Source: Gp13-AA77 sp036521995
Lineage (GTDB): Bacteria > Acidobacteriota > Terriglobia > UBA7540
Direction: 5' to 3'
Length of the DNA stretch: 31,557 nt
Assembly (NCBI GenBank): GCA_036521995.1
Contig: DATDGR010000327.1
Span: 1-31,557 of the forward strand
This document shows positions 1 to 9,246 of the stretch, piece by piece (the stretch's first letter is position 1; every line of letters starts with the position of its first letter). The notes under the pieces were generated by a model, which was given only the letters and a program-made list of their open reading frames with translations, was not told where the DNA came from and made no database searches. Both the position numbers and the translations under genes were made by a program.

Positions 1-192
1 CACGGTGTTGCGATTCACCCTATGGGCGCGCGCCATGGCTTGATCGCTCATTTCCCCCGAAGCCGCATCCAGCAGAATGCCGGCTCGCACCGTGCGCCGT
101 CTTTGCTCGCTGCGAGCCTTGCGGATCGCTTGCAGCGTTGCCAGTTCTTCTGCGGTGAAGACCAGGGGCTTGCGTTTCTTTGGGAACGCCAT
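1..192 (-). CDS. IS630-family transposase, N-terminal part (runs off window)
   Basis: The minus-strand frame is open from an ATG at 192 to position 1, giving 64 codons with no stop, so only the N-terminus is visible. The protein begins MAFPKKRKPLVFTAEEL. It contains a helix-turn-helix of the type seen at the start of IS630 transposases (residues about 36-64: RAGILLDAASGEMSDQAMA, then HRVNRNTV). This domain binds the element ends. The DDE catalytic domain lies outside the window. The start is supported by the KKRKP-type N-terminus and by the lack of an in-frame upstream start before the kinase junction. Whether the transposase is complete cannot be judged here. Confidence 0.75.
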   Translation of the reverse strand, partial: MAFPKKRKPLVFTAEELATLQAIRKARSEQRRRTVRAGILLDAASGEMSDQAMARAHRVNRNTV

Positions 193-250
193 GCCCCGAT
201 TAAAACACAGGCAGCTTTCTATGTCTAGCTACTTAGAGAACGCACATCTA
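1..250 (-). mobile_element. Partial IS630-family insertion sequence (transposase-start end)
   Basis: This is one end of an insertion sequence that continues beyond the left edge. It holds the start of an IS630-type transposase gene (start codon at 192) and a short non-coding end up to a CTAG at 248-251. Immediately beyond that point the sequence reads as histidine-kinase coding sequence. IS630/Tc1-type elements insert at TA, often within CTAG, which fits the junction (family knowledge). The terminal inverted repeat cannot be confirmed because the other end lies outside the window. Confidence 0.7.
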
Positions 251-1995
251 GTTCGCTTTCAACCCAGATTCGCCCCTGCATCATCTCGACCAGCCGTGAG
301 GCGATTGCCAGGCCTAATCCAGTCCCTCCGTGCTCGCGGGTCGACGAGCCGTCGGCCTGGGAAAACGCCGCGAATATCACTTTCTGCTTCTCCGCCGGAA
401 TACCGGGTCCAGTGTCCGCGATGACGAAGTGCAATGAGCGATCCTGGTTCTGGCCGGACCGCTCCGTCTCCACCCGCACCGAGACGCTGCCGTGCGTGGT
501 AAATTTGATGGCGTTGCCGACGAGAGCCGCGAGGATCTGTGGTAACTTCGAGGAATCCCCCACCAGGGTTTCAGGAACTCCCAGCCCTGCCTCCCAGGCG
601 AAGTCCAAGCCCTTCTGGCGGGCTCCGAGACCCAGCTCCGTCAGAGTTCCGCGCAGGCTGTCATGCAGGTTGAACTCGGAGGCGTCAAGGGCGAGGTTGC
701 CCGTTTCAATCCTGGAAAAATCCAGGACATCGTTGATAACGGCCAGCAGCCGATCGGCGGAGAACTTCACCAAGTCAAGGTCCTCACGCTGTTCCGCCGT
801 CAGCTCGGTGTCGAGCAGAAGCTGGGTCATCCCGAGGACGCCGTTCATGGACGTGCGGAGTTCGTGGCTCACATTCGCCAGGAACTCGCTCTTGGCGCGG
901 CTGGCAGCCTCAGCGGCCTCCTTGGCGCTTCGAAGTTCGGCCTCCACCTGGCGGCGGGCGCCGGCCGCCCGGTTCAAGGCGCCGGCCAGAAGATTCACCT
1001 CCAAAGTCGAAGAGTTGGCGCGAAATTCACCCCACATGGCGCCAGTCTCGCCGGTCTTCTCCAGGCCTGATGCCAGGTCGGCCAGGGGTTTGGAAATCGA
1101 GCGCGAAGCCAACATGGCCAAAAGGAGAGCCATCAGCATGCCGCCGATGCCGGTCACCACGAAGGCGCGCCGCAAGCCGCGCGTAAACCCTCGCATGGCC
1201 TCGTCGATCGAGCACCAGGCAAAGAAGCCGATCGTCGGGAGCTAGGCCCTCGTGCTTCACTCCGAGCGCGAGATAGGTCTCGGCGCCGGCGCGGATCTCA
1301 CAGCCCTCTGCCCCTCGGCCGCATCGCGCGGCAAGCTGGGCCGCCACGGAATCCTTCAGAGCCGCAGGCAACGTGCTGGCCACGATGCTGCCTCGGTCCA
1401 GGAGCAAGACGTATCCGAATCGGTCCAGAGAGCTCAGATCAAACTTTTTGCCAACCGCCAGACGTCCCAGGTTCTCAGCTCCCAGGTTGATGGGGACGGT
1501 CGCGACCTCGTAAGGCTCCTGACCCAGCCGGACCAGCGAAGGGCTGCCGGGACCAGAGGGCAAGGCGGACAGCTTTTGTTGCTTCTCAAGATCACAGCTA
1601 CTTACTCCGACCGTCGCGACAACCCCTCCTTCGGGATCGCTCACCATGAGAACGTCGTAGTCGAGGTGGTGGAGCATCTCGCGCAGCTGGTCCTGGATCG
1701 TACCTTGCACCTGCGCTCGCGTTCCGGGGCTGGACTGCTCACGCAGGAGGCCTACGGCGGCTTTCAGGCTGGCGTCATCGCTCAGCCCAACGATCAGGTC
1801 CGCGGTCCGGCGATCGTACTCAGTCTGCGTGCGGTCGAGCTGCTGCTGGGTGCGCCCGAGGTTCTCTTCCAGCCCGCGCCTGATCCCGGCTCGGATGGCC
1901 GCGTTCAGGGCAAAAAAGCCGGCCAGCAGGACGGCGCACATGCACAGGAAGGAAAGAAAGAGAGTGCGGGCTGAAAGGGAGAGGGGCCGCCTCAT
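225..1995 (-). pseudogene. Membrane sensor histidine kinase, frameshifted and 3'-truncated by the IS
   Basis: The ATG at 1995 (MRRPLSLSARTLFLSF) overlaps the upstream stop codon as ATGA, so translation was probably coupled. The protein would have a first membrane helix (LFLSFLCMCAVLLAGFF), a periplasmic sensor region, a second helix (AFVVTGIGGMLMALLLAMLA), a HAMP-like linker (SKPLADLASGLEKTG), a HisKA domain with H-box SEFLANVSHELRTSMNG, and a HATPase with N-box NAIKFT, G1 DTGPGIP and G2 GGTGLGLA. Two lesions are visible. One extra base near 1232-1245 shifts the frame between the sensor region and helix 2; 1771 bases minus one is exactly 590 codons. The C-terminus ends abruptly after GRIWVESEL, with seven foreign residues encoded by the IS end. 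Receiver domains that may have followed are lost. A hybrid kinase originally is possible but cannot be shown. Confidence 0.82.
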
Positions 1996-2722
1996 TTCCC
2001 GCCCCGCTCCGCCACCGGACCGCTTTCCTCCGGACCACGCAACGGTATCGTGAGGTCCACGGCCGTCGGTTCGCCCGCGCGCAGGGTGATCCGCTTGCGG
2101 AAGAATCCGGCCGCGCGGTGCCAGGCGACCAGCTCGTAGCTTCCGGCGGGAACGCCCGTCAGCGAAAAGCTCCCATCCGGCCTCGGCCGCGTCCACCGGT
2201 CCGTAGGTACTACCAGAATCGCGGCGCCCATGTCGGCGTGAAGATGACAATAAACCTGGACAACGCCCGGCCGCTTGAACGTAACGAGTCTGGTCTGGCC
2301 GGCTGGATAATAGTCAAGGTCGAATAGCATCACCTTCGATAATGAGAACACGTTGTGGAAGATGTGATCCGCATTAGGAAAGGACACCGTGGATCCTACC
2401 GGAACCACGACGATCTCGGGGTCAAAGTGCCTGTTTTTCTGAGTGAGAGTGGCTCGGGTTGGATTGCCGGCAGCAAGCCCGGGCCTTCGAGATACACCAC
2501 CACTTGTGTAAGCTCGTCGCTGCCGTGCGCGCCGCCTGGCTTCGCCAGCTCCGACACGTCCGTCGACACGCCGCGCAGTTGGTACGACGGCAGCGTAACG
2601 CGCTTCTTGGTCAACACTTTGGTGACGATCACGTGACCGGTGATCGCACCTTGTTCCACGGAAGCGACCGAGGCTGTCGCACCGAGAACGGCTACAAAAC
2701 ACACAGCTATTATCCGATTCAT
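1992..2722 (-). pseudogene. Secreted cupredoxin-like (plastocyanin-type) protein with a one-base frameshift
   Basis: The start at 2722 gives a signal peptide (MNRIIAVCFVAVLGATASVA). A cupredoxin-like domain follows: VVVYLEGPG, then EIVVVPVGSTVSFPNADHIF, HNVFS, and YCHLHADM. The last two segments supply the expected type-1 copper ligands His, Cys, His and Met. The C-terminus has a carboxypeptidase-regulatory-like beta segment (GSFSLTGVPAGSYELVAWH). The N-terminal and C-terminal halves are in different frames. They join if one A is added to the A5 run near 2437-2441; 731 bases plus one is 244 codons. The gene overlaps the kinase start by ATGA, so the pair probably formed an operon in which a copper or redox protein works with a membrane sensor (inference). 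A sequencing slip in the A run is the main alternative to real loss. Confidence 0.75.
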
Positions 2723-2800
2723 AGTAAATAGAGTATCGGCAGGGCACGGCGGAAGATTAAGGGATATTCGACTAGGAGCCCCTTTTGCTCTCCGGGGACG

Positions 2801-3541
2801 CTATTTCGGGTACCAGTCGAGAAGACGCACTTCGATACCGGTGCCCTCGAGCGCCTTTTGAAAGACGCTGAGGTCGGAACCGCGATAGTGATAAGGAATC
2901 ACCACCTTAGGGTGAAAAGCCTTGACGGCGTCGGCGGCTTCCTCCGGTGGCATGGTATAGGGCAAATTCATACAGACAAAGGCCACGTCGATGTTCTTCA
3001 AGGCGCGCATTTCGGGGATGCCCTCAGTGTCACCGGAGAAGTAGAAGCGCTTGTCGCCGTAAGTGAGCACGTAGCCGTTGCCCCGCCCTTTGTCGTGATA
3101 GAGCTTGCCGGGAGCCGGGCCCCGCACGAGGTTGTACATAGGGATGGCTTCGATGGTGAATTCGCCCCAAGTCTTGGCTTCGCCATTCGAAATCACCTTG
3201 GCGCTGGTCACGGTCTTGGCTACTGCCGGCGGCGCCCAAATCTCCGTCCTGGACTTGCTGACCGCCGCGATGGAGGCCGGATCCATGTGGTCGCCATGGA
3301 TGTCCGTGATGAGGATAAGGTCAGCGGGCGGCAGACCCGCGAAGTTGGCGGGCTTGGCAGGGTCAAGATAAATGACCTGGCCGCCGGCTTCGATCACCAG
3401 GCTGGCATGGTAGATGGGCGTGATCTTCACCGGTCCGCCCGAACTCTCAAAAACCTGAGTGGGCCGGGCCGTCTGAGACCGCGCGGTGACGGCAACGGCG
3501 GCGCAGAGCGCGACCCCCAAAAACAAGGTTGAAGTCCTCAT
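2801..3541 (-). CDS. Secreted metallo-beta-lactamase-fold hydrolase (UlaG/Lactamase_B_3-like)
   Basis: A 246-residue protein with an N-terminal signal peptide (MRTSTLFLGVALCAAVAVTA), so it is probably periplasmic or exported. The mature part has the MBL-fold features: beta-strand HASLVIEAGGQVIYLDPAKP, metal motif HGDHMDPAS, later FSGDTEG (metal-bridging Asp) and a final VVIPYHYRG His. This is the layout of the UlaG-like branch, which includes many uncharacterised Zn- or Mn-dependent hydrolases; the substrate is not predictable. Two adjacent ATGs occur. The second (3541) sits six bases after GGAGG and is preferred over 3544. The gene is divergent from groES with a long shared upstream region. 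It lies just upstream of the cupredoxin-kinase pair, about 80 bases away on the same strand, so co-transcription is possible. Confidence 0.85.
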   Translation of the reverse strand: MRTSTLFLGVALCAAVAVTARSQTARPTQVFESSGGPVKITPIYHASLVIEAGGQVIYLDPAKPANFAGLPPADLILITDIHGDHMDPASIAAVSKSRTEIWAPPAVAKTVTSAKVISNGEAKTWGEFTIEAIPMYNLVRGPAPGKLYHDKGRGNGYVLTYGDKRFYFSGDTEGIPEMRALKNIDVAFVCMNLPYTMPPEEAADAVKAFHPKVVIPYHYRGSDLSVFQKALEGTGIEVRLLDWYPK

Positions 3542-3732
3542 CATCAGCCTCCGGCAGCGACGAATTTGCGAGAACAGCCGCGATGCTAGCACGTTGGGCA
3601 CGGCTCTGCAATGACTGCAGGAGTTGTTTTTTTCGCTACACGCGTGGCGACTCCTGTCCGCCGCCGACCCATTCCATGCCATAACCGTATATTTTTGTTA
3701 CACATTGATTGATTCGTGTTGTCTAGCATCCC

Positions 3733-3765
3733 GTTTTGGCACTCTCGACCGCCGAGTGCCAAAAC
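3733..3765 (+). promoter_or_regulatory. CIRCE element (HrcA operator) upstream of groES
   Basis: A perfect inverted repeat with 12-bp arms and a 9-base spacer: core TTGGCACTC at 3736-3744, spacer 3745-3753, GAGTGCCAA at 3754-3762, with flanking TT/AA and G/C also paired. The CIRCE consensus is TTAGCACTC-N9-GAGTGCTAA, so the only differences are the paired A/T to G/C positions. HrcA binds CIRCE and represses groE. No hrcA gene is in the window. It lies just upstream of the -35 box. Confidence 0.92.
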
Positions 3766-3789
3766 TGCGTTTATTACCAGAAAAAAGTA

Positions 3790-3818
3790 TTGACAGGCGG
3801 CAAATATGAGAATATATT
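3790..3818 (+). promoter_or_regulatory. Sigma-70-type promoter of groES-groEL
   Basis: TTGACA at 3790-3795, a 17-base spacer and TATATT at 3813-3818 form a near-consensus promoter. Transcription should start near 3825, leaving a leader of about 265 bases before groES. The -10 box overlaps the first bases of a second inverted repeat, so a repressor bound there would block polymerase. Confidence 0.85.
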
Positions 3819-3843
3819 GGCAGTCTTGAGGCGGGACTGCCAA
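3817..3843 (+). promoter_or_regulatory. Second CIRCE-shaped inverted repeat over the -10/start site
   Basis: TTGGCAGTC (3817-3825), nine bases, GACTGCCAA (3835-3843): perfect 9-9-9 geometry. It differs from the upstream CIRCE arm by one base, C to G in the sixth position, with the matching change in the other arm. It probably binds HrcA with altered affinity or a related repressor (inference). Confidence 0.75.
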
Positions 3844-4091
3844 AGTGTACGTTCTTCCTCGAGCTGGGACCGGCAAGGGCCGAGTTCACAGAACGATAAT
3901 TGAAGGTCTGGATAGGACCCGAAGTCAAAGCCCCGGTTCGACCGGCGCAGGCCGGTGGCAATCGGCGAGGGCAGAGAATCCACAAAAACTGTAGCGCCGG
4001 TTCGCGAACGGTGACCTTTCGCGGTGAGCGAGTCTCGCCGGACGGCTAAGGACCGCGCTCGGACAACCCAACCACTCGAAAGGAGAGCACC

Positions 4092-4409
4092 ATGAATATT
4101 AGACCTCTTCATGATCGCATCGTGATCAAGAGGATTGAAGAGAAAGAGACCGTCAAGGGCGGTATTATCATCCCGGACACGGCCAAGGAGAAGCCCCAGG
4201 AGGGCGAAGTCATCGCCGTGGGCCACGGCAAGAAGACCGACAAAGGCGAAGTGATCGCCCTGGACGTGAAGGTGGGCGACCGCATCCTCTTTGGCAAGTA
4301 TTCGGGAACCGAAATCAAGCTGGATGGCGAAGAGTACCTCATCATCCGCGAGGACGAAGTGCTGGGCGTGATCGAACATGCGTCGAAGGCTGCGGGCGGA
4401 AAGAAGTAG
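4092..4409 (+). CDS. groES: Co-chaperonin GroES (Hsp10)
   Basis: A 105-residue GroES that forms the heptameric lid of the GroEL chamber in the cytoplasm. The family pattern is complete: N-terminal NIRPLHDRIVIKR, mobile loop about residues 16-33 (EEKETVKGGIIIPDTAKE) with the GGIIIP GroEL-contact segment, then GEVIAVG, VKVGDRILFGKYSG and the C-terminal EEYLIIREDEVLGVIE. An extra ASKAAGGKK tail makes it slightly longer than the usual 95-97 residues. The ATG is preceded by AGGAGAG. It is followed by groEL after 156 bases, and both are likely transcribed from the CIRCE-controlled promoter, induced by heat or misfolding through HrcA. Confidence 0.97.
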   Translation: MNIRPLHDRIVIKRIEEKETVKGGIIIPDTAKEKPQEGEVIAVGHGKKTDKGEVIALDVKVGDRILFGKYSGTEIKLDGEEYLIIREDEVLGVIEHASKAAGGKK

Positions 4410-4415
4410 GGCAGT

Positions 4416-4442
4416 GGCTAGTGTTCAGGGGTTAGTGGCTAA
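4416..4442 (+). repeat. Short dispersed repeat, copy 1 (groES-groEL spacer)
   Basis: The segment GGCTAGTG-tt-CAGGGGTTAGTG-g-CTA recurs almost unchanged just after groEL (6248-6275). The copies differ at three or four positions. It lies in the 156-base groES-groEL spacer, which otherwise shows only the groEL ribosome-binding site. Confidence 0.6.
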
Positions 4443-4565
4443 CAGCCGGGATCACTTTGTTCATTGCCAAGCGTAGCGAAGAATCTCCAACTGACCACGG
4501 ACGCCAGCCACAATGCACGGGATCAGAATCACAAATCAAAGACCAAAGATTTGGAGGATTGAAAG

Positions 4566-6239
<1,674 letters not shown>

Positions 6240-6247
6240 GATGCAGG

Positions 6248-6275
6248 GGCTAGTGGGCAGGGGTTAGTGACTAGC
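6248..6275 (+). repeat. Short dispersed repeat, copy 2 (after groEL)
   Basis: GGCTAGTG-gg-CAGGGGTTAGTG-a-CTAGC matches the copy at 4416-4442. The end CTAG can pair with the beginning, forming a weak inverted repeat (GGGCTAGT/ACTAGCCC). It sits between the groEL stop codon and its terminator. Confidence 0.6.
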
Positions 6276-6364
6276 CCAGATCTGTAGTGGAGGGCTCGAT
6301 TTCCCACGGTTCGGGCCGGAGTGGGCAGCCCTGCGCTAATGGCAAGGAGCATCGGCCACAAGCC

Positions 6365-6396
6365 AAAGGGCGGGGAGTCATCCCCGCCCTTTTTCC
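6365..6396 (+). terminator. Rho-independent terminator of groES-groEL
   Basis: An 11-bp stem, AAAGGGCGGGG / CCCCGCCCTTT, encloses the loop AGTCAT and runs straight into a T-rich tract (TTTTTCCTTCTTT). It is 126 bases after the groEL stop. On the other strand it could also serve the converging ADOP operon ending at 6550. Confidence 0.9.
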
Positions 6397-6549
6397 TTCT
6401 TTGGACAAGCGAGTGTACAAGGCCGACACGCCTGATGCAGCAGAATTTCACAAGGTACAGGTCCAAACGCACCGCCTTGGGAACGCGAACTCTTTGGACC
6501 CGGGCAGCTTGGCGATTTGTCTCTTCCCACTCACTTTGATCGTCACTTG

Positions 6550-9204
6550 TCACTCGTACCGCAGCGCCGCCATGGGATCGATTCGCAATGCCCGGCGAGT
6601 CGGCGCCCACGACGAGAGCAACCCGAGGAGCATAATTGTGGCCAGCACGGCTGCCAGAATCTGCGGATCGCGGGGTGACGCCGCGTAGACCACGCTGGCA
6701 AGCACCTGACCGGCGGCCAGAGCCAGCACCAGACCGATCGCAGAGCCAATAGACAGCAACACGGCGATCCTGCCGAGTACGAGCTGCAACACCTGAGAAG
6801 GACGCGCGCCCACCGCCATTCGAATACCGATCTCGCGCACTCTCCGCGCCACCGCGTAAGACGCGAGGCCATGAATGCCGGTCACGGCCAGCATGATCGC
6901 CAGCACGCCGAAAGCGCTCAACGCGATGGCCGCCGCGTGCGAGGGGAAGAATGCGAATCCCAGCATCTGATCCAGGCTGCCCGTCCCGTAGAGCGGCAGC
7001 TCGGGATCGACTCTGGCCACGGCGCGCCGCATCTCACGAATCATCTCCGTTGCCGGGAGAGAAGATCTAACCTCGAGCGTAGTGGTGGAATTGTAGTTAT
7101 GCAAAATGGGCCAAAAAAGTGCGGGTACTTGAGATTCGGTGAGGCTCTGGTATTTGCCGTCTTCGACCACTCCCACCACTTCCACCAGAGGGGCATTCGG
7201 ACCGTTACGGAAGTACTTGCCGACGGCGTTCTCGGAGTGCAGAACCTGCCTGCCAAAGGCCACATTGACGATGGCCACGCGCGGAGAATCGGCGTCATCG
7301 TGCCAGGTGAAGTCGCGCCCGGCAAGTAGCTTCGTGCCCATCGTCTCGAAGAATCCCGGCGAGACCTGGTAATAGTGCGCGCTGATGCGGTCGGACAGCC
7401 GAAGTGCTGGTTTATCTGCCGGAGAGACCGTCGTGGTGGATTGGTCGATGCTCAGCGGCACGGAGTTGGAGTAGGCTGCAGAACGCACTCCAGGCAGTTT
7501 TTTGACGGCCTCCAGCGCACGCTGCTGGAAAGTTCGGCCCTTCTCCTCGGAGTAAGCGGCCAGACCCAGGTCATACCCCACCACTGAGACACCTTCCGGA
7601 TCAAAGCCGAGACGCACATTCAGCGCCTGCTGAAGCCCACGCAGCGACATCAGGCAGGCGGACACGAGCACGAAGCACAGGGCCACTTGCAGGACCACCA
7701 ACACGTCGCGGAAGGCTAGCCGCCTCCGGCCCCAGCTCATAATGCTGCCGTTAAGCACGGCATTGGCGTCCGTCTTGGAGGCCCGCCACGCGGGAGCGCA
7801 GCCGAAAAGGGCGCCTGCCACAATCGAGACGGCGCAGGCAAAGAGGAACACCCTCCAGTCGGGGTTCACGTCAAACTGCACCGGGATATCCATGGGCGCG
7901 CGCCAGCGGCTGAGTGCTTGGGACAAGACGAAGCCGAGCCCGTAGCCGGCCGCACCGCCGGCCAGCGACAGAACCAGGGTCTCCGTCAGCACCTGCCGTA
8001 CCACGCGGGCGCGCTTGGCGCCGATCGAGAGCCGGATCGCGATCTCGCGCTGCCGGTCCGCGGCGCGGGCGGTCAGCAAACTCGCCAGATTGGCGCAGGC
8101 GGCGAGCAGCACCAAGGCGGCGAGGCCGAGCACACCCAGGGTGAATGCCCTGGCCGGTCCGCCAAAGTAATCACCACAGAGTCCTGGCTTCGCCAGCTTG
8201 ATCCGCAAACCTTGATCGTTGTTGGGATATTCGCGGGCGAGCTCGCCAGCAATGGTATTCAGATTCGCCAGCGCGCCCGGTCTGGATACGCCTGGCTTAA
8301 GCCTGCCGAGCACCCAAGTGTCCCAGGTGTCCCGGATATCCAGGTAGCCGCTGCCGGACTGAGCCTCGATCTGCGGCTCCATCATCATCGGTACCCAGAT
8401 TTCGGGCCAGTACCAGAGCTCGGTGCCGTGAAAGTCGGGCGGGGCCACACCCAGCACGGTGTAGGGCAGGCGACTGATGCGGACAGTTTTCCCTACAATC
8501 GACGGATCAGCTCCGAATCGACCCCGCCAGGCGTTGTAGCTCAGCACGACGTAAGGGCTGGCGCCGGGGTGCAAATCCTCCGCCTGGTGAAAGAAGCGGC
8601 CCATCACGGGATGCACGCCCAGCACGTCAAAGTAGTTCCCGGTGGCCAGTAAGCCCCAGATGCGCGTCGCGCCACTTGTCGATTCGAGCTCCATGGGCGC
8701 GAGCCGGTAGCCGACCAGGCCGGAGAAGGTCGTGTTGCGATCGCGAAGGTCGCGGTAATTGGGGAATGACTGGGTGATGCCGGAGTCCTTGGTTTCGAGG
8801 AATGCCAATTGGTCCGGGCGCTCGACCGGCAGCGGACGCAGCAGCAGCCCGTTGATCACGCTGAAAACCACGGCATTGACGCCGATGCCGAGGGCAAGCG
8901 AGAGCACGGCGACCGCCGTGAAGCCGGGGTTTCTCCGCAACAGGCGCAGAGCGTAGCGAAGGTCTTGCAAAAGCGTTTCAACCGAGTTCCATCCCCACAT
9001 CTCGCGGCTCCTCTCTTCAGTCAGGGTCACGTTGCCGAAGCGGCGGAACGCTGCATAGTGAGCTTCGTCGGGCGGCATGCCGGTTTCCAGGTTCTCCTGC
9101 TCTTCCAACCGCAAGTGCGAGCAAATCTCTTCTTCGAGGTCGTTCACGTGCTTACGTCGCGCGAACAATGCGCGCAGCTTGCCGACGTGTCGTTTCCAGC
9201 TCAT
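6550..9204 (-). CDS. ADOP-family ABC permease (MacB/FtsX type), second of the operon
   Basis: An 884-residue integral membrane protein of the acidobacterial duplicated orphan permease family. Order: a cytoplasmic prefix (NDLEEEICSHLRLEEQENLE, then YAAFRRFGN), a first membrane helix (GFTAVAVLSLALGIGVNAVV), a periplasmic MacB core (about 110-330), three helices of an FtsX domain (about 360-510, with AARAADRQREIAIRLSIGAKR), a second MacB core, and a final FtsX set containing YAVARRVREIGIRMAVGARP and ending APTRRALRIDPMAALRYE. No ATPase domain is fused and none is adjacent, hence orphan. These proteins resemble lipoprotein or macrolide export permeases, but the substrate is unknown. The start lies 42 bases after the previous ADOP stop, so both are likely co-transcribed under PadR. 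Confidence 0.93.
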   Translation of the reverse strand: MSWKRHVGKLRALFARRKHVNDLEEEICSHLRLEEQENLETGMPPDEAHYAAFRRFGNVTLTEERSREMWGWNSVETLLQDLRYALRLLRRNPGFTAVAVLSLALGIGVNAVVFSVINGLLLRPLPVERPDQLAFLETKDSGITQSFPNYRDLRDRNTTFSGLVGYRLAPMELESTSGATRIWGLLATGNYFDVLGVHPVMGRFFHQAEDLHPGASPYVVLSYNAWRGRFGADPSIVGKTVRISRLPYTVLGVAPPDFHGTELWYWPEIWVPMMMEPQIEAQSGSGYLDIRDTWDTWVLGRLKPGVSRPGALANLNTIAGELAREYPNNDQGLRIKLAKPGLCGDYFGGPARAFTLGVLGLAALVLLAACANLASLLTARAADRQREIAIRLSIGAKRARVVRQVLTETLVLSLAGGAAGYGLGFVLSQALSRWRAPMDIPVQFDVNPDWRVFLFACAVSIVAGALFGCAPAWRASKTDANAVLNGSIMSWGRRRLAFRDVLVVLQVALCFVLVSACLMSLRGLQQALNVRLGFDPEGVSVVGYDLGLAAYSEEKGRTFQQRALEAVKKLPGVRSAAYSNSVPLSIDQSTTTVSPADKPALRLSDRISAHYYQVSPGFFETMGTKLLAGRDFTWHDDADSPRVAIVNVAFGRQVLHSENAVGKYFRNGPNAPLVEVVGVVEDGKYQSLTESQVPALFWPILHNYNSTTTLEVRSSLPATEMIREMRRAVARVDPELPLYGTGSLDQMLGFAFFPSHAAAIALSAFGVLAIMLAVTGIHGLASYAVARRVREIGIRMAVGARPSQVLQLVLGRIAVLLSIGSAIGLVLALAAGQVLASVVYAASPRDPQILAAVLATIMLLGLLSSWAPTRRALRIDPMAALRYE
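9032..9147 (-). repeat. 116-bp segment nearly identical in both ADOP genes (copy 1)
   Basis: This stretch of the downstream ADOP gene matches 11714-11829 of the upstream ADOP gene with two mismatches by eye. It encodes the prefix region from VNDLEEEI to RRFGN. The rest of the two genes is clearly diverged. Confidence 0.85.
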
Positions 9205-9246
9205 ACGAGCTTTCAGCCGTCAGGTTCTTCAATCGAAGATGAACAA

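Noticed and set aside
412..1245. Long plus-strand ORF opposite the kinase
   Set aside because: It is antisense to clear HisKA/HATPase coding sequence and its translation shows no recognisable domain.
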